Origin: Caldifarciminota bacterium
Lineage (GTDB): Bacteria; SDB-A
Direction: 5' to 3'
Assembly: GCA_016929715.1 (NCBI GenBank)
Contig: JAFGIG010000115.1
Location: forward strand, 1 to 47,664
Length of the DNA stretch: 47,664 nucleotides
Shown here: positions 8,495 to 16,888 of the stretch, piece after piece
Numbering within the stretch: the stretch's first letter is position 1
Layout: each line of letters opens with the position of its first letter
Position numbers and translations under genes: made by a program
Notes under the pieces: generated by a model
Database searches by the model: none
What the model was told of the DNA's origin: nothing
Seen by the model: the letters and a program-made list of their open reading frames with translations, nothing else

Positions 8495-9865
8495 GTGGTT
8501 GATCTTGAAATATTCAGAGAAAAATTCAGAAATTACACTGAATTACGCATACAGGAAAACATGAGCCAAATCATAGTCGTCTTGAACGGAGATTGCTTAA
8601 GTAACGACGAGAAAAGAGAAGGAGGAGTCAGCGCGAGAGTTTTCAAGGATGGACTCTGGGGATTTGCGTCAAGCCCATCTAAAGATTCGGAAAATATTCA
8701 GAAAATTCTCAAAAAAGCCGAAGAAAATGCTGATTTCATTTCCGCGCGACTAAAAAACACGGACAGGATTTTCAGAAAATTCGAGCAGAAAAATTTTAGA
8801 ATTGACCTTACTACAAAAAAACAGAAAATGACGAGAAAACAGAAAATGAATTTTATCAGGGAAATTGATTCATACATATTGAGCAGATATCCCCATTTGA
8901 AAAGCAGACAAATAGTTTATTATCACCTGTTGATGAGGAAAGAACTCATGACTTCTGAAGGCGCGCATGTATATCAGTCCATACCGAGAAGTTTTATTAG
9001 AGTTTCTTTGACTACGGAATCACAGCCAATTAATTTAAGCGAATCATTCGGTGGGCTTGGAGATCTCGAAGACATTTATAACTCCCCGGACGAGCTTTTT
9101 GGACAGATCGACGAACTATACGGCAAGCTTATGAAAAAACGTGACGGAACTATTCCGGACGCAGGGTTCAAGGAAGTAATTCTCGGAGCCGACCTGGCAG
9201 GAATACTCGCTCATGAGGCAATGGGCCACACAACCGAAGCCGATTTTGTCTTCGGCGGCTCAATTGCCGCAGACTTGTTGGAAAAGAAAGTCGCTTCAGA
9301 AAATGTAAATCTCGTGGATTTTGCCAATAAGGCTTTCGGAAAGACCTGCCCTGTCCCCGTTTATTTTGACGACGAAGGAATTGAAGCTAAAGATGCGGTC
9401 ATCATCGAGAGGGGAATACTGAAAAGTTATCTTCACAACCGCAGATCGGCTGAGTTTTTCAAAACGGATCCAACAGGAAACGCAAGGGCATACAATTTCG
9501 ACGACGAACCGCTTATAAGGATGAGAAATACATGCATACTGCCGGGTAAAGACAAATTAGAAGACATGATATCTTCAATTGAAGACGGTTATTATCTTGA
9601 AAACCCGGCTAACGGACAAGCCGACTCGACAAGCGAATTCATGTTCGGCGTGACTTTCGGTTACGAAATAAAAAAAGGAAAATTCACGAAAGCCCTCAAG
9701 GACACGACAATATCAGGAACTGCTATAGACCTTTTAAAAACTGTCACTATGATATCCGACGATTTGAGATGGGAAAGCGGCGGTATGTGCGGGAAAAAAC
9801 AGCCGATGCCGGTTGGGATGGGAGGTCCCGCTATAAAATGTAAAGTGAATATCGGAGGAAACTGA
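8495..9865 (+). CDS. tldD: TldD-like zinc metalloprotease (TldD/PmbA family)
   Basis: I place the start at GTG 8495, four bases after GGGAGG, rather than at 8420 as in the ORF track; this gives 456 residues. The catalytic HExxxH of the TldD branch is present (LAHEAMGHTTEAD), followed by the family C-terminal half (GGMCGKKQPMPVGMGGP). TldD pairs with TldE to form a cytosolic peptidase that degrades unfolded or modified peptides; in Escherichia coli it matures microcin B17 and trims CcdA. The partner gene follows after one base, so the two are surely co-transcribed. The regulator gene is divergent. Family and catalytic role are confident; the natural substrate is not known. Confidence 0.92.
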   Translation: MVDLEIFREKFRNYTELRIQENMSQIIVVLNGDCLSNDEKREGGVSARVFKDGLWGFASSPSKDSENIQKILKKAEENADFISARLKNTDRIFRKFEQKNFRIDLTTKKQKMTRKQKMNFIREIDSYILSRYPHLKSRQIVYYHLLMRKELMTSEGAHVYQSIPRSFIRVSLTTESQPINLSESFGGLGDLEDIYNSPDELFGQIDELYGKLMKKRDGTIPDAGFKEVILGADLAGILAHEAMGHTTEADFVFGGSIAADLLEKKVASENVNLVDFANKAFGKTCPVPVYFDDEGIEAKDAVIIERGILKSYLHNRRSAEFFKTDPTGNARAYNFDDEPLIRMRNTCILPGKDKLEDMISSIEDGYYLENPANGQADSTSEFMFGVTFGYEIKKGKFTKALKDTTISGTAIDLLKTVTMISDDLRWESGGMCGKKQPMPVGMGGPAIKCKVNIGGN

Positions 9866-9866
9866 A

Positions 9867-11153
9867 ATGGACGAGAAAAAATCACATGAAATATTGGACA
9901 AAATCATAAACAAGGGCGCTCAAAAAAGCTCTCTAGTCGGCTTTCAAAGAGAAATAACAGAGCTCAACGTAGAAAAAGACACCATAAATTTTCTCAGATC
10001 GACAAAAAACAATGAAATAAGGATAGAAGCGTATTGCGACAGAAGAAAAGCCGATTTGACTCTTAACAATTTCAATGACGAAGACATAAAAAAAGCGGCA
10101 GAACAGCTCAATGAAATGTGCGTCTGCTCTCAACCTGACGATGCAAATGATCTTTGCCCTGAAAAGAATTTTGGAGAATTTTTGGGAAATGCCTCTGATC
10201 CCGACCCTGAAAAAATGACTGAATGTTTCTCTGAATTTCTACAAGAGGCGAAAAACAGGTTCCCAGAGGTCATATTTTCCGACACGACATTCGCTCATTA
10301 CAAAAACAAAATAACATACGCAAACTCAAACGGCAGTTATATTGCCGAAGACAGATCTTTCTATAATGCAAATCTTTTTTTCACGTCCAAAAGAGAAAAA
10401 GATGTCTCTTCTTTTAACTATTTATATTTTTATTTGAAGGGCTTAGAAGGAAAAATAATCGAAAAAAGCGGCATAGATATTCTTTTGAAAAATTCAGTCG
10501 AGCATCTTCTGAGCAAACCTTTGAAAGAGAAATTCAGAGGCGACCTTTTAATGACACCTAAAGCCGCTCTGGGAATGTTCGACGATTTTTTCTATCCACT
10601 TTTCGACAACAGGCTTATCGCCGGGACAAGTATTTATCAGGACAAACTCGGAGAACAAATCGCCTCGCCGCAGTTAAGCATAAAAATGATGCCTCTTTCC
10701 GAAAAGTCTGTTTTCAAGGATTATTTCACTTTTGACGGTTTTCTGACGGAGGACATGGATCTTGTCAAAGACGGAATTTTGAAAAATTTTCTTCTTTCCT
10801 ATTACGGTTCGAGAAAAACGGGATTACCGAGGGCGAAAAACCGCAGCGGGAACCACATAGAAATCCAATCCGGAGAAGAAGATTTAGAATCTCTTGTATC
10901 GGGAGTGCAAAAAGGAATACTTCTCGACAGGTTTTCAGGAGGCTCGCCGAGTGTCAGCGGAGATATATCGGGAGTCTGTAAAAACAGCTACTGCATCGAG
11001 AATGGAAAAATAAAATTCCCCGTAAAAGAAGTTATGTTGACCGCCAACACCGCGGAAATGCTGATGAATATCTCGGGAATTTCAAAAGAGACAATAGACT
11101 ACGGCAACTCGAGGGCTCCATACATCCTCGTCAAAGATGTATCCTTCTCATGA
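9867..11153 (+). CDS. tldE: TldE/PmbA-like partner subunit
   Basis: The 428-residue protein belongs to the same family but lacks the HExxxH motif, as expected for the non-catalytic TldE/PmbA subunit. Recognisable stretches are the central GDLLMTPKAALGMFDDF and C-terminal RFSGGSPSVSGDISGVCKNS, matching the family glycine-rich region. The ATG sits one base after the stop of the tldD-like gene, with GGAGG in the end of that gene as ribosome binding site. The pair forms an obligate heterodimer in characterised systems. No terminator is evident right after the stop; 11154-11194 holds only AT-rich DNA before the next promoter. Confidence 0.88.
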   Translation: MDEKKSHEILDKIINKGAQKSSLVGFQREITELNVEKDTINFLRSTKNNEIRIEAYCDRRKADLTLNNFNDEDIKKAAEQLNEMCVCSQPDDANDLCPEKNFGEFLGNASDPDPEKMTECFSEFLQEAKNRFPEVIFSDTTFAHYKNKITYANSNGSYIAEDRSFYNANLFFTSKREKDVSSFNYLYFYLKGLEGKIIEKSGIDILLKNSVEHLLSKPLKEKFRGDLLMTPKAALGMFDDFFYPLFDNRLIAGTSIYQDKLGEQIASPQLSIKMMPLSEKSVFKDYFTFDGFLTEDMDLVKDGILKNFLLSYYGSRKTGLPRAKNRSGNHIEIQSGEEDLESLVSGVQKGILLDRFSGGSPSVSGDISGVCKNSYCIENGKIKFPVKEVMLTANTAEMLMNISGISKETIDYGNSRAPYILVKDVSFS

Positions 11154-11194
11154 TATAGTCAGTCATGTCCTCAGACAAGGCAAGAAAAAAAAGC

Positions 11195-11224
11195 TTGATT
11201 TTTAATTCTATGTTGTTCTATCAT
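11195..11224 (+). promoter_or_regulatory. Candidate promoter of the methionine operon leader
   Basis: TTGATT (11195-11200), an 18-base spacer and TATCAT (11219-11224) fit a sigma-70-like promoter. Transcription would start near 11231, giving a leader of about 150 bases up to the intrinsic terminator at 11353-11380. Confidence 0.4.
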
Positions 11225-11240
11225 TCCGAATCTCATTAAA

Positions 11241-11345
11241 GGAGGACAGGATGATAGACATTTTTAATGCTGAAGCCTGCGGGCTTTCATGCACCGGGAT
11301 AAGTGAACTGACACCCGGCGTCCTTGCATCCGAAAGAATCATGCC
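11241..11345 (+). promoter_or_regulatory. Folded mRNA leader, candidate riboswitch or attenuator
   Basis: By eye this folds as a three-way junction. P1 pairs GGATGAT (11249-11255) with ATCATGCC (11338-11345, one bulge). P2 pairs GAAGCC (11272-11277) with GGCTTTC (11282-11288) around a TGCG loop. P3 pairs ATGCA and CCGGG (11289-11298) with CCCGG (11314-11318) and TGCAT (11325-11329) around a 15-base loop. An intrinsic terminator follows 8 bases later. P1 would hide the ATG of a 40-codon ORF and adjoin its AGGAGG. GGATG can alternatively pair with CATCC (11327-11331). It does not contain the conserved cores of SAM-I, SAM-II, SAH, cobalamin or T-box leaders as I know them. Position before homocysteine and methionine genes suggests control by methionine, SAM or a related compound. 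Confidence 0.5.
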
Positions 11346-11373
11346 CTCTCATTACATGCGAATGCGCGTGTAG
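11251..11373 (+). CDS. 40-residue leader ORF with strong ribosome binding site
   Basis: ATG at 11251 follows AAAGGAGG by five bases, one of the best ribosome binding sites in the window. The product is 40 residues with two cysteines (EACGLSCTG) and three internal methionines near its end (codons 31, 36 and 38, in IMPSHYMRMRV). The last eight codons run through the terminator hairpin and the stop codon TAG ends it just before the T-run. It may be a regulatory leader peptide whose translation competes with termination, a genuine tiny protein, or a chance ORF over a structured leader. No resemblance to a known protein is recognised. Translation is supported only by the start signal. Confidence 0.4.
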   Translation: MIDIFNAEACGLSCTGISELTPGVLASERIMPSHYMRMRV

Positions 11374-11380
11374 TTTTTTT
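11353..11380 (+). terminator. Intrinsic terminator in the methionine operon leader
   Basis: TACATGCG and CGCGTGTA make an 8-bp stem (one T-G pair) around an AATG loop, followed by G and seven T. It lies 69 bases before the ATG of the first operon gene, so it would stop transcription ahead of the operon unless relieved: an attenuator arrangement. Confidence 0.7.
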
Positions 11381-11448
11381 CCAAAAAAAAAAGAAAACAA
11401 GAAAAAACACAGAACCTGCCGCGGTTTTCCGCGCGTTAAGAGGGCAAT

Positions 11449-12666
11449 ATGAAAAAATCTTTTGAAGAAATCAAAGAAAAAATAAAGGCAGGAAAGGGAG
11501 TTGTCTTAACTGCCGAAGAGTTCAAGGAACTTGCGCGTGAAAAAACGCCCAAAGAACTCGCCGAAAAAGTCGATGTCGTCACAACGGCGACTTTTTCTCC
11601 AATGTGTTCAAGCGGGGCGTTTTTGAATTTCAAAAATTGCCGTCCGCCGATACGAATGGAAGAAATTTACTTAAACGGCGTGCGTGCCCATGCCGGTATT
11701 GCCGCGGCGGACGCTTATGTCGGAGCCACACAGATTTCAGAGGAAAATCCCGAATACGGGGGTGCAAATGTCATACACTCGCTTGTCAAAGGAGAAAAAA
11801 TCCTTCTTGAGGCGAAAGCCAAGGGCACCGACTGCTATCCGAAAAAAAATCTTAAAGTTTTAGTCGATAAATCAGGCATAAATGAGGCTTTTCTGTTCAA
11901 CCCGAGAAACGCCTATCAAAACTATGCCGCTGCCGTGAATACATCCGAAAAAGATCTTCAGACGTATATGGGAATCCTCGTCAGAAACTGCGGAAATATT
12001 AATTTCTGCACGGCAGGAGAAATCAGCCCTTTGATAAACGATCCTTTTCTTGAAGCGATAGGAATTGGAACTAAGATATTTCTCTGCGGCGCCCAAGGTT
12101 TTGTGTGCTGGAACGGCACTCAGCATGATACTTGCCCCAAAAGAAACAATCGCGGGATCCCTCTTAAAAATGCAGCTTCAATTTCAGTCATAGGAGATTT
12201 GAAAAAAATGGATAGAAACTTTATCTCGCCTGTATATTTTAAGGGTTATGGTTTGAGCCTGTATGTCGGAATAGGAATCCCCATTCCAATAATTGACGAA
12301 AATGCGGCGTTTTACGCCGCGGTCAGAAACTCGGAAATTGACGTCCCTCTCGTTGATTTTTCTTCTGAAGAAAAGAAGGTTCTTAAATATTTCAAATATG
12401 AAGAGCTTTTATCGGGCAAAGCCGAGATAAAAGGAAAAAAAGTGAAGACAAACCTTATATCCGGACTGAGAAAGTCAAAAAAAATCTCCTGCTTGCTCAA
12501 AATGAATATACTTTCCGGCGATTTCATTATAACAGAATTATCCTCCCGTCTTCCGGAAGCGGGCAAGACTAAATCTCTTGTTTTGAAATCTGATAAAAGA
12601 AAGGTCAAAAAGAGCGAGAGAAAGGTTTTGCCGTCAAGAAAAATGGAGGAGTCATGTCCGGTTTAA
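11449..12666 (+). CDS. Homocysteine biosynthesis protein (DUF39/HcyBio family)
   Basis: The 405-residue protein matches the DUF39 family, shown in methanogens to take part in making homocysteine from aspartate semialdehyde and sulfide or a persulfide. Typical stretches are VVTTATFSPMCSSGAFLNF with the conserved Cys, AYVGATQISEENPEYGGANV, FNPRNAYQNYAAAVN, and CGAQGFVCWNGTQHD. The CBS or ferredoxin-like C-terminal domains found in some relatives are absent; the tail is simply basic. The start has AGAGGG five bases upstream. A small hairpin (CGCGG, TTTT, CCGCG; 11420-11433) precedes it. It overlaps the UPF0280 gene by 13 bases, forming the head of a methionine operon. This replaces the usual homoserine acylation and transsulfuration route. 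Family is confident; the in vivo sulfur donor is inferred. Confidence 0.88.
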   Translation: MKKSFEEIKEKIKAGKGVVLTAEEFKELAREKTPKELAEKVDVVTTATFSPMCSSGAFLNFKNCRPPIRMEEIYLNGVRAHAGIAAADAYVGATQISEENPEYGGANVIHSLVKGEKILLEAKAKGTDCYPKKNLKVLVDKSGINEAFLFNPRNAYQNYAAAVNTSEKDLQTYMGILVRNCGNINFCTAGEISPLINDPFLEAIGIGTKIFLCGAQGFVCWNGTQHDTCPKRNNRGIPLKNAASISVIGDLKKMDRNFISPVYFKGYGLSLYVGIGIPIPIIDENAAFYAAVRNSEIDVPLVDFSSEEKKVLKYFKYEELLSGKAEIKGKKVKTNLISGLRKSKKISCLLKMNILSGDFIITELSSRLPEAGKTKSLVLKSDKRKVKKSERKVLPSRKMEESCPV

Positions 12667-13403
12667 GATCATACAGAAACAAGACGATGGGAGAGGGGTT
12701 CTGGGTTTTCGAGGCAGGCTTTAAGGACACGGATCTTCAAATAGGCATAAATCCTAAATATTACGACTCTTCAATGCCTGAAAGAATTATAGGTAGAATA
12801 ATTCAAATGAGAATGATTTTTGAAAATCATATATCTTCTTGTCCTCAGTTCTTAAGTTCAATGACAGGAATAGACGCCCCTGAATTTGCAGAAGGCAATA
12901 TCCAAAAACTCTATCTGCTTTCTAAAATTGTAAATGTAGGCCCGATGGCAGGAATTGCCGGATTTTTCGCACAAGAGATAGGCAATTTTATCCAAAGTGA
13001 ATTTTCTGCCGAGGAATTTATCGTCGAAAACGGGGGAGATGTTTTCCTTAAAACAAAATCCAGAATAAACGTGCTTATTGAAACCGGCAATGAATACTTC
13101 GAAAAGGGAATAATCTTGTGTGTTGAACCGTTTCTCACCCCCTGCGGCATCTGCACGTCTTCGGGGAAATTCGGGCATTCGCTAAATCTGGGAAGATCAG
13201 ATTCTTTCACCGTTGTCTGCCAAGACCCTGTTCTTGCCGATATGTTTGCAACTTCGCTCAGCGATGTAATCAAATCGTCGGATGACCTTGAAACAGCACT
13301 CGGGTTTGCAGAAAAAGAGAAGAACATTTTATTCGCTCTCGGGGTATGCGATGGAAAAATCTGTTTGAAGCCCTGCAGCGGGGTAAAAATCTCTCTTTCA
13401 TGA
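12654..13403 (+). CDS. UPF0280 (ApbE-like fold) protein, partner of DUF39
   Basis: The 249-residue protein has the UPF0280/COG2122 pattern: YRNKTMGEGFWVFEAGFKDTDLQIG at the N-terminus, VGPMAGIAGFFAQEIGNF in the middle, EFIVENGGDVFLK, and GICTSSGKFGHSLNLGRSDS. The fold resembles ApbE flavin transferases. In archaea and anaerobic bacteria these genes commonly sit beside DUF39 genes, and a role in persulfide or sulfide use for homocysteine formation has been proposed. Its start overlaps the end of the DUF39 gene with GGAGG close by, implying translational coupling. The precise biochemical step is not settled. Confidence 0.85.
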   Translation: MSGLRSYRNKTMGEGFWVFEAGFKDTDLQIGINPKYYDSSMPERIIGRIIQMRMIFENHISSCPQFLSSMTGIDAPEFAEGNIQKLYLLSKIVNVGPMAGIAGFFAQEIGNFIQSEFSAEEFIVENGGDVFLKTKSRINVLIETGNEYFEKGIILCVEPFLTPCGICTSSGKFGHSLNLGRSDSFTVVCQDPVLADMFATSLSDVIKSSDDLETALGFAEKEKNILFALGVCDGKICLKPCSGVKISLS

Positions 13404-13412
13404 GGAGAAAAA

Positions 13413-14378
13413 ATGAAAATAACTGAAATAATCCAAAAAAGAGAAAAAACTCTTCTTTCCTTTGAAGTTATCCCTCCCGAAAGAGGAGCGTCTCCGGAAA
13501 GTATTTTCAAGACTATAGACAGAATAATTTGTCATGGACCGAAGTTTATAAGCGTGACAAACAAATGCTGCTCTATTGATTATACTGTCAAAGAAGGAAA
13601 AGTTTATGCAATTTGCAACAATAAAAAACCGGGAACAATAGGTCTGTCTGCCGCCATAAGAAAAGAGTTCGGCGTGGAGACAGTTCCGCATATTATATGC
13701 GCGGGTATGGACCGTTTCAAGACAGAAAATTTACTAATTGATCTGCATTTTTTAGGATTCGAAAATCTTTTCGCTGTCAGAGGCGACCCCATGGATTTGC
13801 GTGCCGGTTTCAAACCTGAAAAAGAGGGTCATATGTTCGCCAGCGAATTGATAAGCCAGATTACGGGTCTTAATCATGGTAAATACACTGAAAAAACATT
13901 TTCGGGAAGAACAGAAGCTACTAATTTCTGTGTCGGCGCGGCTGTTTATCCTGAAAGGCACAATGAATCGCTAAATGATGAGGAAGATATGAAGAATTTC
14001 TCGAGGAAATTTGAATCCGGAGCTTCGTTTGCCATAACTCAGGCTTTTTACGGATTCAATATGTTTAGAAAATTTATAGAAAAAGTCCGCAAATCGGGAA
14101 TAAGCATCCCTGTAATACCGGGATTGAAACCAATTCTTGAAGCCGGCCGGCTCGGAGCGGTTCCGAGAATTTTTTCAGCCACCGTTCCTCCTGAGCTTGT
14201 GAAAAATTTAACAGAAGCAAAAACCCCCGAAAAAGAAAAAGAGGCGGGAATAAAATACATGTCGAGGCTTCTTGAAAAACTGTTGGACTTTGATGTTCCT
14301 TGCGTTCATCTTTTTACAATGGGAAACGCAAAATCAGTCAACTGTATTCTCGAAAACTTTCGCGGTTGTTTTACCTGA
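13413..14378 (+). CDS. metF: Methylenetetrahydrofolate reductase
   Basis: The 321-residue flavoprotein reduces 5,10-methylene-THF to 5-methyl-THF, the methyl donor for methionine synthase. Typical MetF features are the N-terminal FEVIPPERG, the SVTNKCC strand, TVPHIICAGMDR (the VxPHxxC/T strand), LFAVRGDP near the THF site, and FCVGAAVYPERHNE with the barrel segment GASFAITQAFYG. The length is normal for the bacterial type. The start follows TGAGGAG that ends the previous gene. No MetV-like partner is adjacent, so it probably acts as the simple NAD(P)H type, though the electron donor cannot be read from sequence. Confidence 0.92.
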   Translation: MKITEIIQKREKTLLSFEVIPPERGASPESIFKTIDRIICHGPKFISVTNKCCSIDYTVKEGKVYAICNNKKPGTIGLSAAIRKEFGVETVPHIICAGMDRFKTENLLIDLHFLGFENLFAVRGDPMDLRAGFKPEKEGHMFASELISQITGLNHGKYTEKTFSGRTEATNFCVGAAVYPERHNESLNDEEDMKNFSRKFESGASFAITQAFYGFNMFRKFIEKVRKSGISIPVIPGLKPILEAGRLGAVPRIFSATVPPELVKNLTEAKTPEKEKEAGIKYMSRLLEKLLDFDVPCVHLFTMGNAKSVNCILENFRGCFT

Positions 14379-14392
14379 ACTTGGAGTGAACC

Positions 14393-16888
14393 ATGAGAGA
14401 GATAACTGATGTTTTAATAAATGATGGACATGTGATTTTTGACGGAGGCATGGGGACCGCCATAGAGATTTCGATAAAAAACAGCGGGGCTGAAAGCGTC
14501 AACGAAAAGCTGAACCTGACTCATCCTGCTGTCATTGAGGAGATTCACCGGGGTTTTTTAGAAGCGGGTTGCGACATTATAGAGACAAATACGTTCGGCG
14601 GCGACTATCTGACGCTAGAAGACAAAGGTCTCGGACAGTTATGCCATGAGATAAATGCGCAAGGAGCTCTAATAGCAAAAAAAGCCGCCGGAGAATATTC
14701 TAAATACGGAAAAAAAAGATACGTGTGCGGGTCTGTGGGGCCTGGAAGAAAGTATCCGGTTTTGGGAGATGGTTCTTTTGACGAACTGGAAAAATCATAT
14801 AATAAACAAATAGAAGGGCTTCTTTCAGGCGGGGTTGACATGCTGGGAATAGAAACTTGCCAGGATCCTCTCCAGATAAAAGCTGTCCTTTCTGCATGTG
14901 ACGCAATATTCAGAGAAAAAAAGATTAAAGTCCCGATAATTGTTTTAATAAGCCCTGGGGTAAACTGCAGAACCGCGGCAGGCATGTCTTGCGAGTCTTT
15001 TTTGGGGACATTTCAGTCGTATCCTCTCTTCGCCGTAGGATTAAACTGCGGGTTCGGGCCCCTGCAGTCGGAAAAACCTCTCGAAGAAATGTGCGGAAAA
15101 TCTCATTTTGAAATTGTCTATATGCCAAACGCAGGATTGCCGCGCATAGATGGCTTGAAAGTAATCTATGACTGCGGACCTGAGGAATTTGCGGATGTCG
15201 TCTTTAGGCAATCGGTTAAATTCGGTTTGAGAATCGTAGGCGGATGCTGCGGGACTACTTTCAGGCATATAGAAGAACTCAGAAAGCGTTTCGAAGGAGT
15301 GAAAATCCCCGCTCGAAAAATAGACTTATCCCATTCTCTCTCTTCCCTGTATTCCGCTTATAGAAAAAAAGATCTTCCAAAACCTTTTATGATAAGCGAA
15401 AAGACGAGCGTGTCCGGAAGCAAAAAGTTCAAAAAAGCTGTTGAGGAAAGGAATTTTCCGGCTATTAGAGAAATTGCCGTTGGCGAAGAAACGAAAGGCG
15501 CCCACTGCATTGACATCTGTCTTGCCTGTCCGGGAAGAAACGAAATTGAAGATTACGATGCAATAACAGCTTTTCTTTCCGGTATTATGAAAGTTCCCGT
15601 TTGCGCTGATACGTTCTGCGAAAAATCATTGGAAGTTTTTCTGAAAAAATATCCAGGAAAGCCGCTTGTCAATTCAGCTAATATCGGAGACAGAGAAAAA
15701 TCAGATAAAATATTTGAACTCGTAAAAATATTTGGAGCCTCGGTCGTGTGCATTCTCGCTGATGAGAAGGGATACGCTGTCGGTATAGAGAGAAAAATTC
15801 AAACGGCTGAAAAAATATATAGTTCCGCCGTTGGAGTTCACGGTGTTCTTCCACAAGATATCTTTTTCGACCCACTTACATTTTCACTCGCTTCAGGAGA
15901 TCCGGTCACCGCCGCGAGCCTTAAAGCTACAATAGATTCGATAGGAATTCTTAAAGAAAAATTTCCAAAATCCGGCGTAATACTGGGAGTAAGCAACGTT
16001 TCATTCGGTTTCGGCAGAGGGCAAAGAAGAATCCTGAATTCAGTTTATTTTCATCTTGCGGTCAAGTCTGGTCTGGACGCCGCAATAACTGATATAGACT
16101 CTATACTGCCCCTTTCACAGATCCCCGCGAAAATAGTAAAAAGCGCCGAAAAGCTGATACTCTCAGATCCTGAGGATTACATCCAAAACTTGAGGATGTT
16201 TTTAGGCGAAAAAATCGGCGGGGAAGCGAATATTTCCGCTTCAAAGTGTTTTTTGACCGATAGAGAAAAGCTGTTCTCGTCTGTGATATACGGAGAGGAC
16301 AAAGACCTGGATGAAATTATTGGAAGGCTTCTTCTGAAGATGCCGGCTGATAAAATTCTGAAAGAAATACTGCTGCCTTCAATGAAGAAAGTGGGTGAAA
16401 TGTTCGAAAAAGGCGAGACTTTGCTTCCGTTTGTCATGTTTTCGTCCGGGGTCATGAATAAGTCTCTTGAAATACTTGCGCCTCAATCCAAATCAAAAAC
16501 AGGGAATCGAAAAAGAAAAATACTCCTTGCAACTGTGAAAGGCGATATCCATGACATAGGAAAAAATATTGTAAAAATAATAATGGAAAACAGCGGTATC
16601 GAAGTTGTCGATCTGGGAGTTGACAAAACCGACGAAGAAATCGCTTCTGCCGTCAGAAAACACTGTCCCGACTGCGTGGGTTTAAGCGGCCTTCTTGTTT
16701 ATTCGGCTCTATACATAAAAAAAGTCGCCGAGAAATTCGTCGCAGAAGGGATTAGTGTTCCTATAATCTGCGGCGGAGCAGCGCTTTGCGAGCAATATGC
16801 CGCAGAATTGAGGAAGTCTCTTAAAAAAAATATATTCTTCGCCGGGGACGCTTTTGCCGCTATGAAGATTATGGAAAGTGAATTATAA
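14393..16888 (+). CDS. metH: Cobalamin-dependent methionine synthase lacking the activation domain
   Basis: The 831-residue enzyme transfers methyl from methyl-THF to homocysteine. Domains in order are: the homocysteine-binding barrel (about 1-310) with zinc-binding Cys in GLNCGFG and IVGGCCGTTF; the pterin-binding barrel (about 345-610); the helical cap; and the cobalamin Rossmann domain (about 700-831) with the DxHxxG lower-ligand motif in GDIHDIGKNIV. It stops after the cobalamin domain, at about two thirds the length of Escherichia coli MetH. The reactivation domain is the next gene. The start lies 15 bases after metF. The split form is known in anaerobes, but here both halves are adjacent and overlap. 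Confidence 0.93.
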   Translation: MREITDVLINDGHVIFDGGMGTAIEISIKNSGAESVNEKLNLTHPAVIEEIHRGFLEAGCDIIETNTFGGDYLTLEDKGLGQLCHEINAQGALIAKKAAGEYSKYGKKRYVCGSVGPGRKYPVLGDGSFDELEKSYNKQIEGLLSGGVDMLGIETCQDPLQIKAVLSACDAIFREKKIKVPIIVLISPGVNCRTAAGMSCESFLGTFQSYPLFAVGLNCGFGPLQSEKPLEEMCGKSHFEIVYMPNAGLPRIDGLKVIYDCGPEEFADVVFRQSVKFGLRIVGGCCGTTFRHIEELRKRFEGVKIPARKIDLSHSLSSLYSAYRKKDLPKPFMISEKTSVSGSKKFKKAVEERNFPAIREIAVGEETKGAHCIDICLACPGRNEIEDYDAITAFLSGIMKVPVCADTFCEKSLEVFLKKYPGKPLVNSANIGDREKSDKIFELVKIFGASVVCILADEKGYAVGIERKIQTAEKIYSSAVGVHGVLPQDIFFDPLTFSLASGDPVTAASLKATIDSIGILKEKFPKSGVILGVSNVSFGFGRGQRRILNSVYFHLAVKSGLDAAITDIDSILPLSQIPAKIVKSAEKLILSDPEDYIQNLRMFLGEKIGGEANISASKCFLTDREKLFSSVIYGEDKDLDEIIGRLLLKMPADKILKEILLPSMKKVGEMFEKGETLLPFVMFSSGVMNKSLEILAPQSKSKTGNRKRKILLATVKGDIHDIGKNIVKIIMENSGIEVVDLGVDKTDEEIASAVRKHCPDCVGLSGLLVYSALYIKKVAEKFVAEGISVPIICGGAALCEQYAAELRKSLKKNIFFAGDAFAAMKIMESEL

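Noticed and set aside
11231-11380. Known SAM-I, SAM-II, SAH, cobalamin riboswitch or T-box
   Set aside because: The leader was searched by eye for the conserved cores (for example the SAM-I GATGAAACC-type and the T-box AGGGTGG-type strings). None occurs, although CCGCGG near 11419 loosely recalls part of a T-box.
12911-13510. 199-residue minus-strand ORF opposite the UPF0280 gene
   Set aside because: It is antisense to two clear family members (UPF0280 and metF) and has no recognisable pattern.
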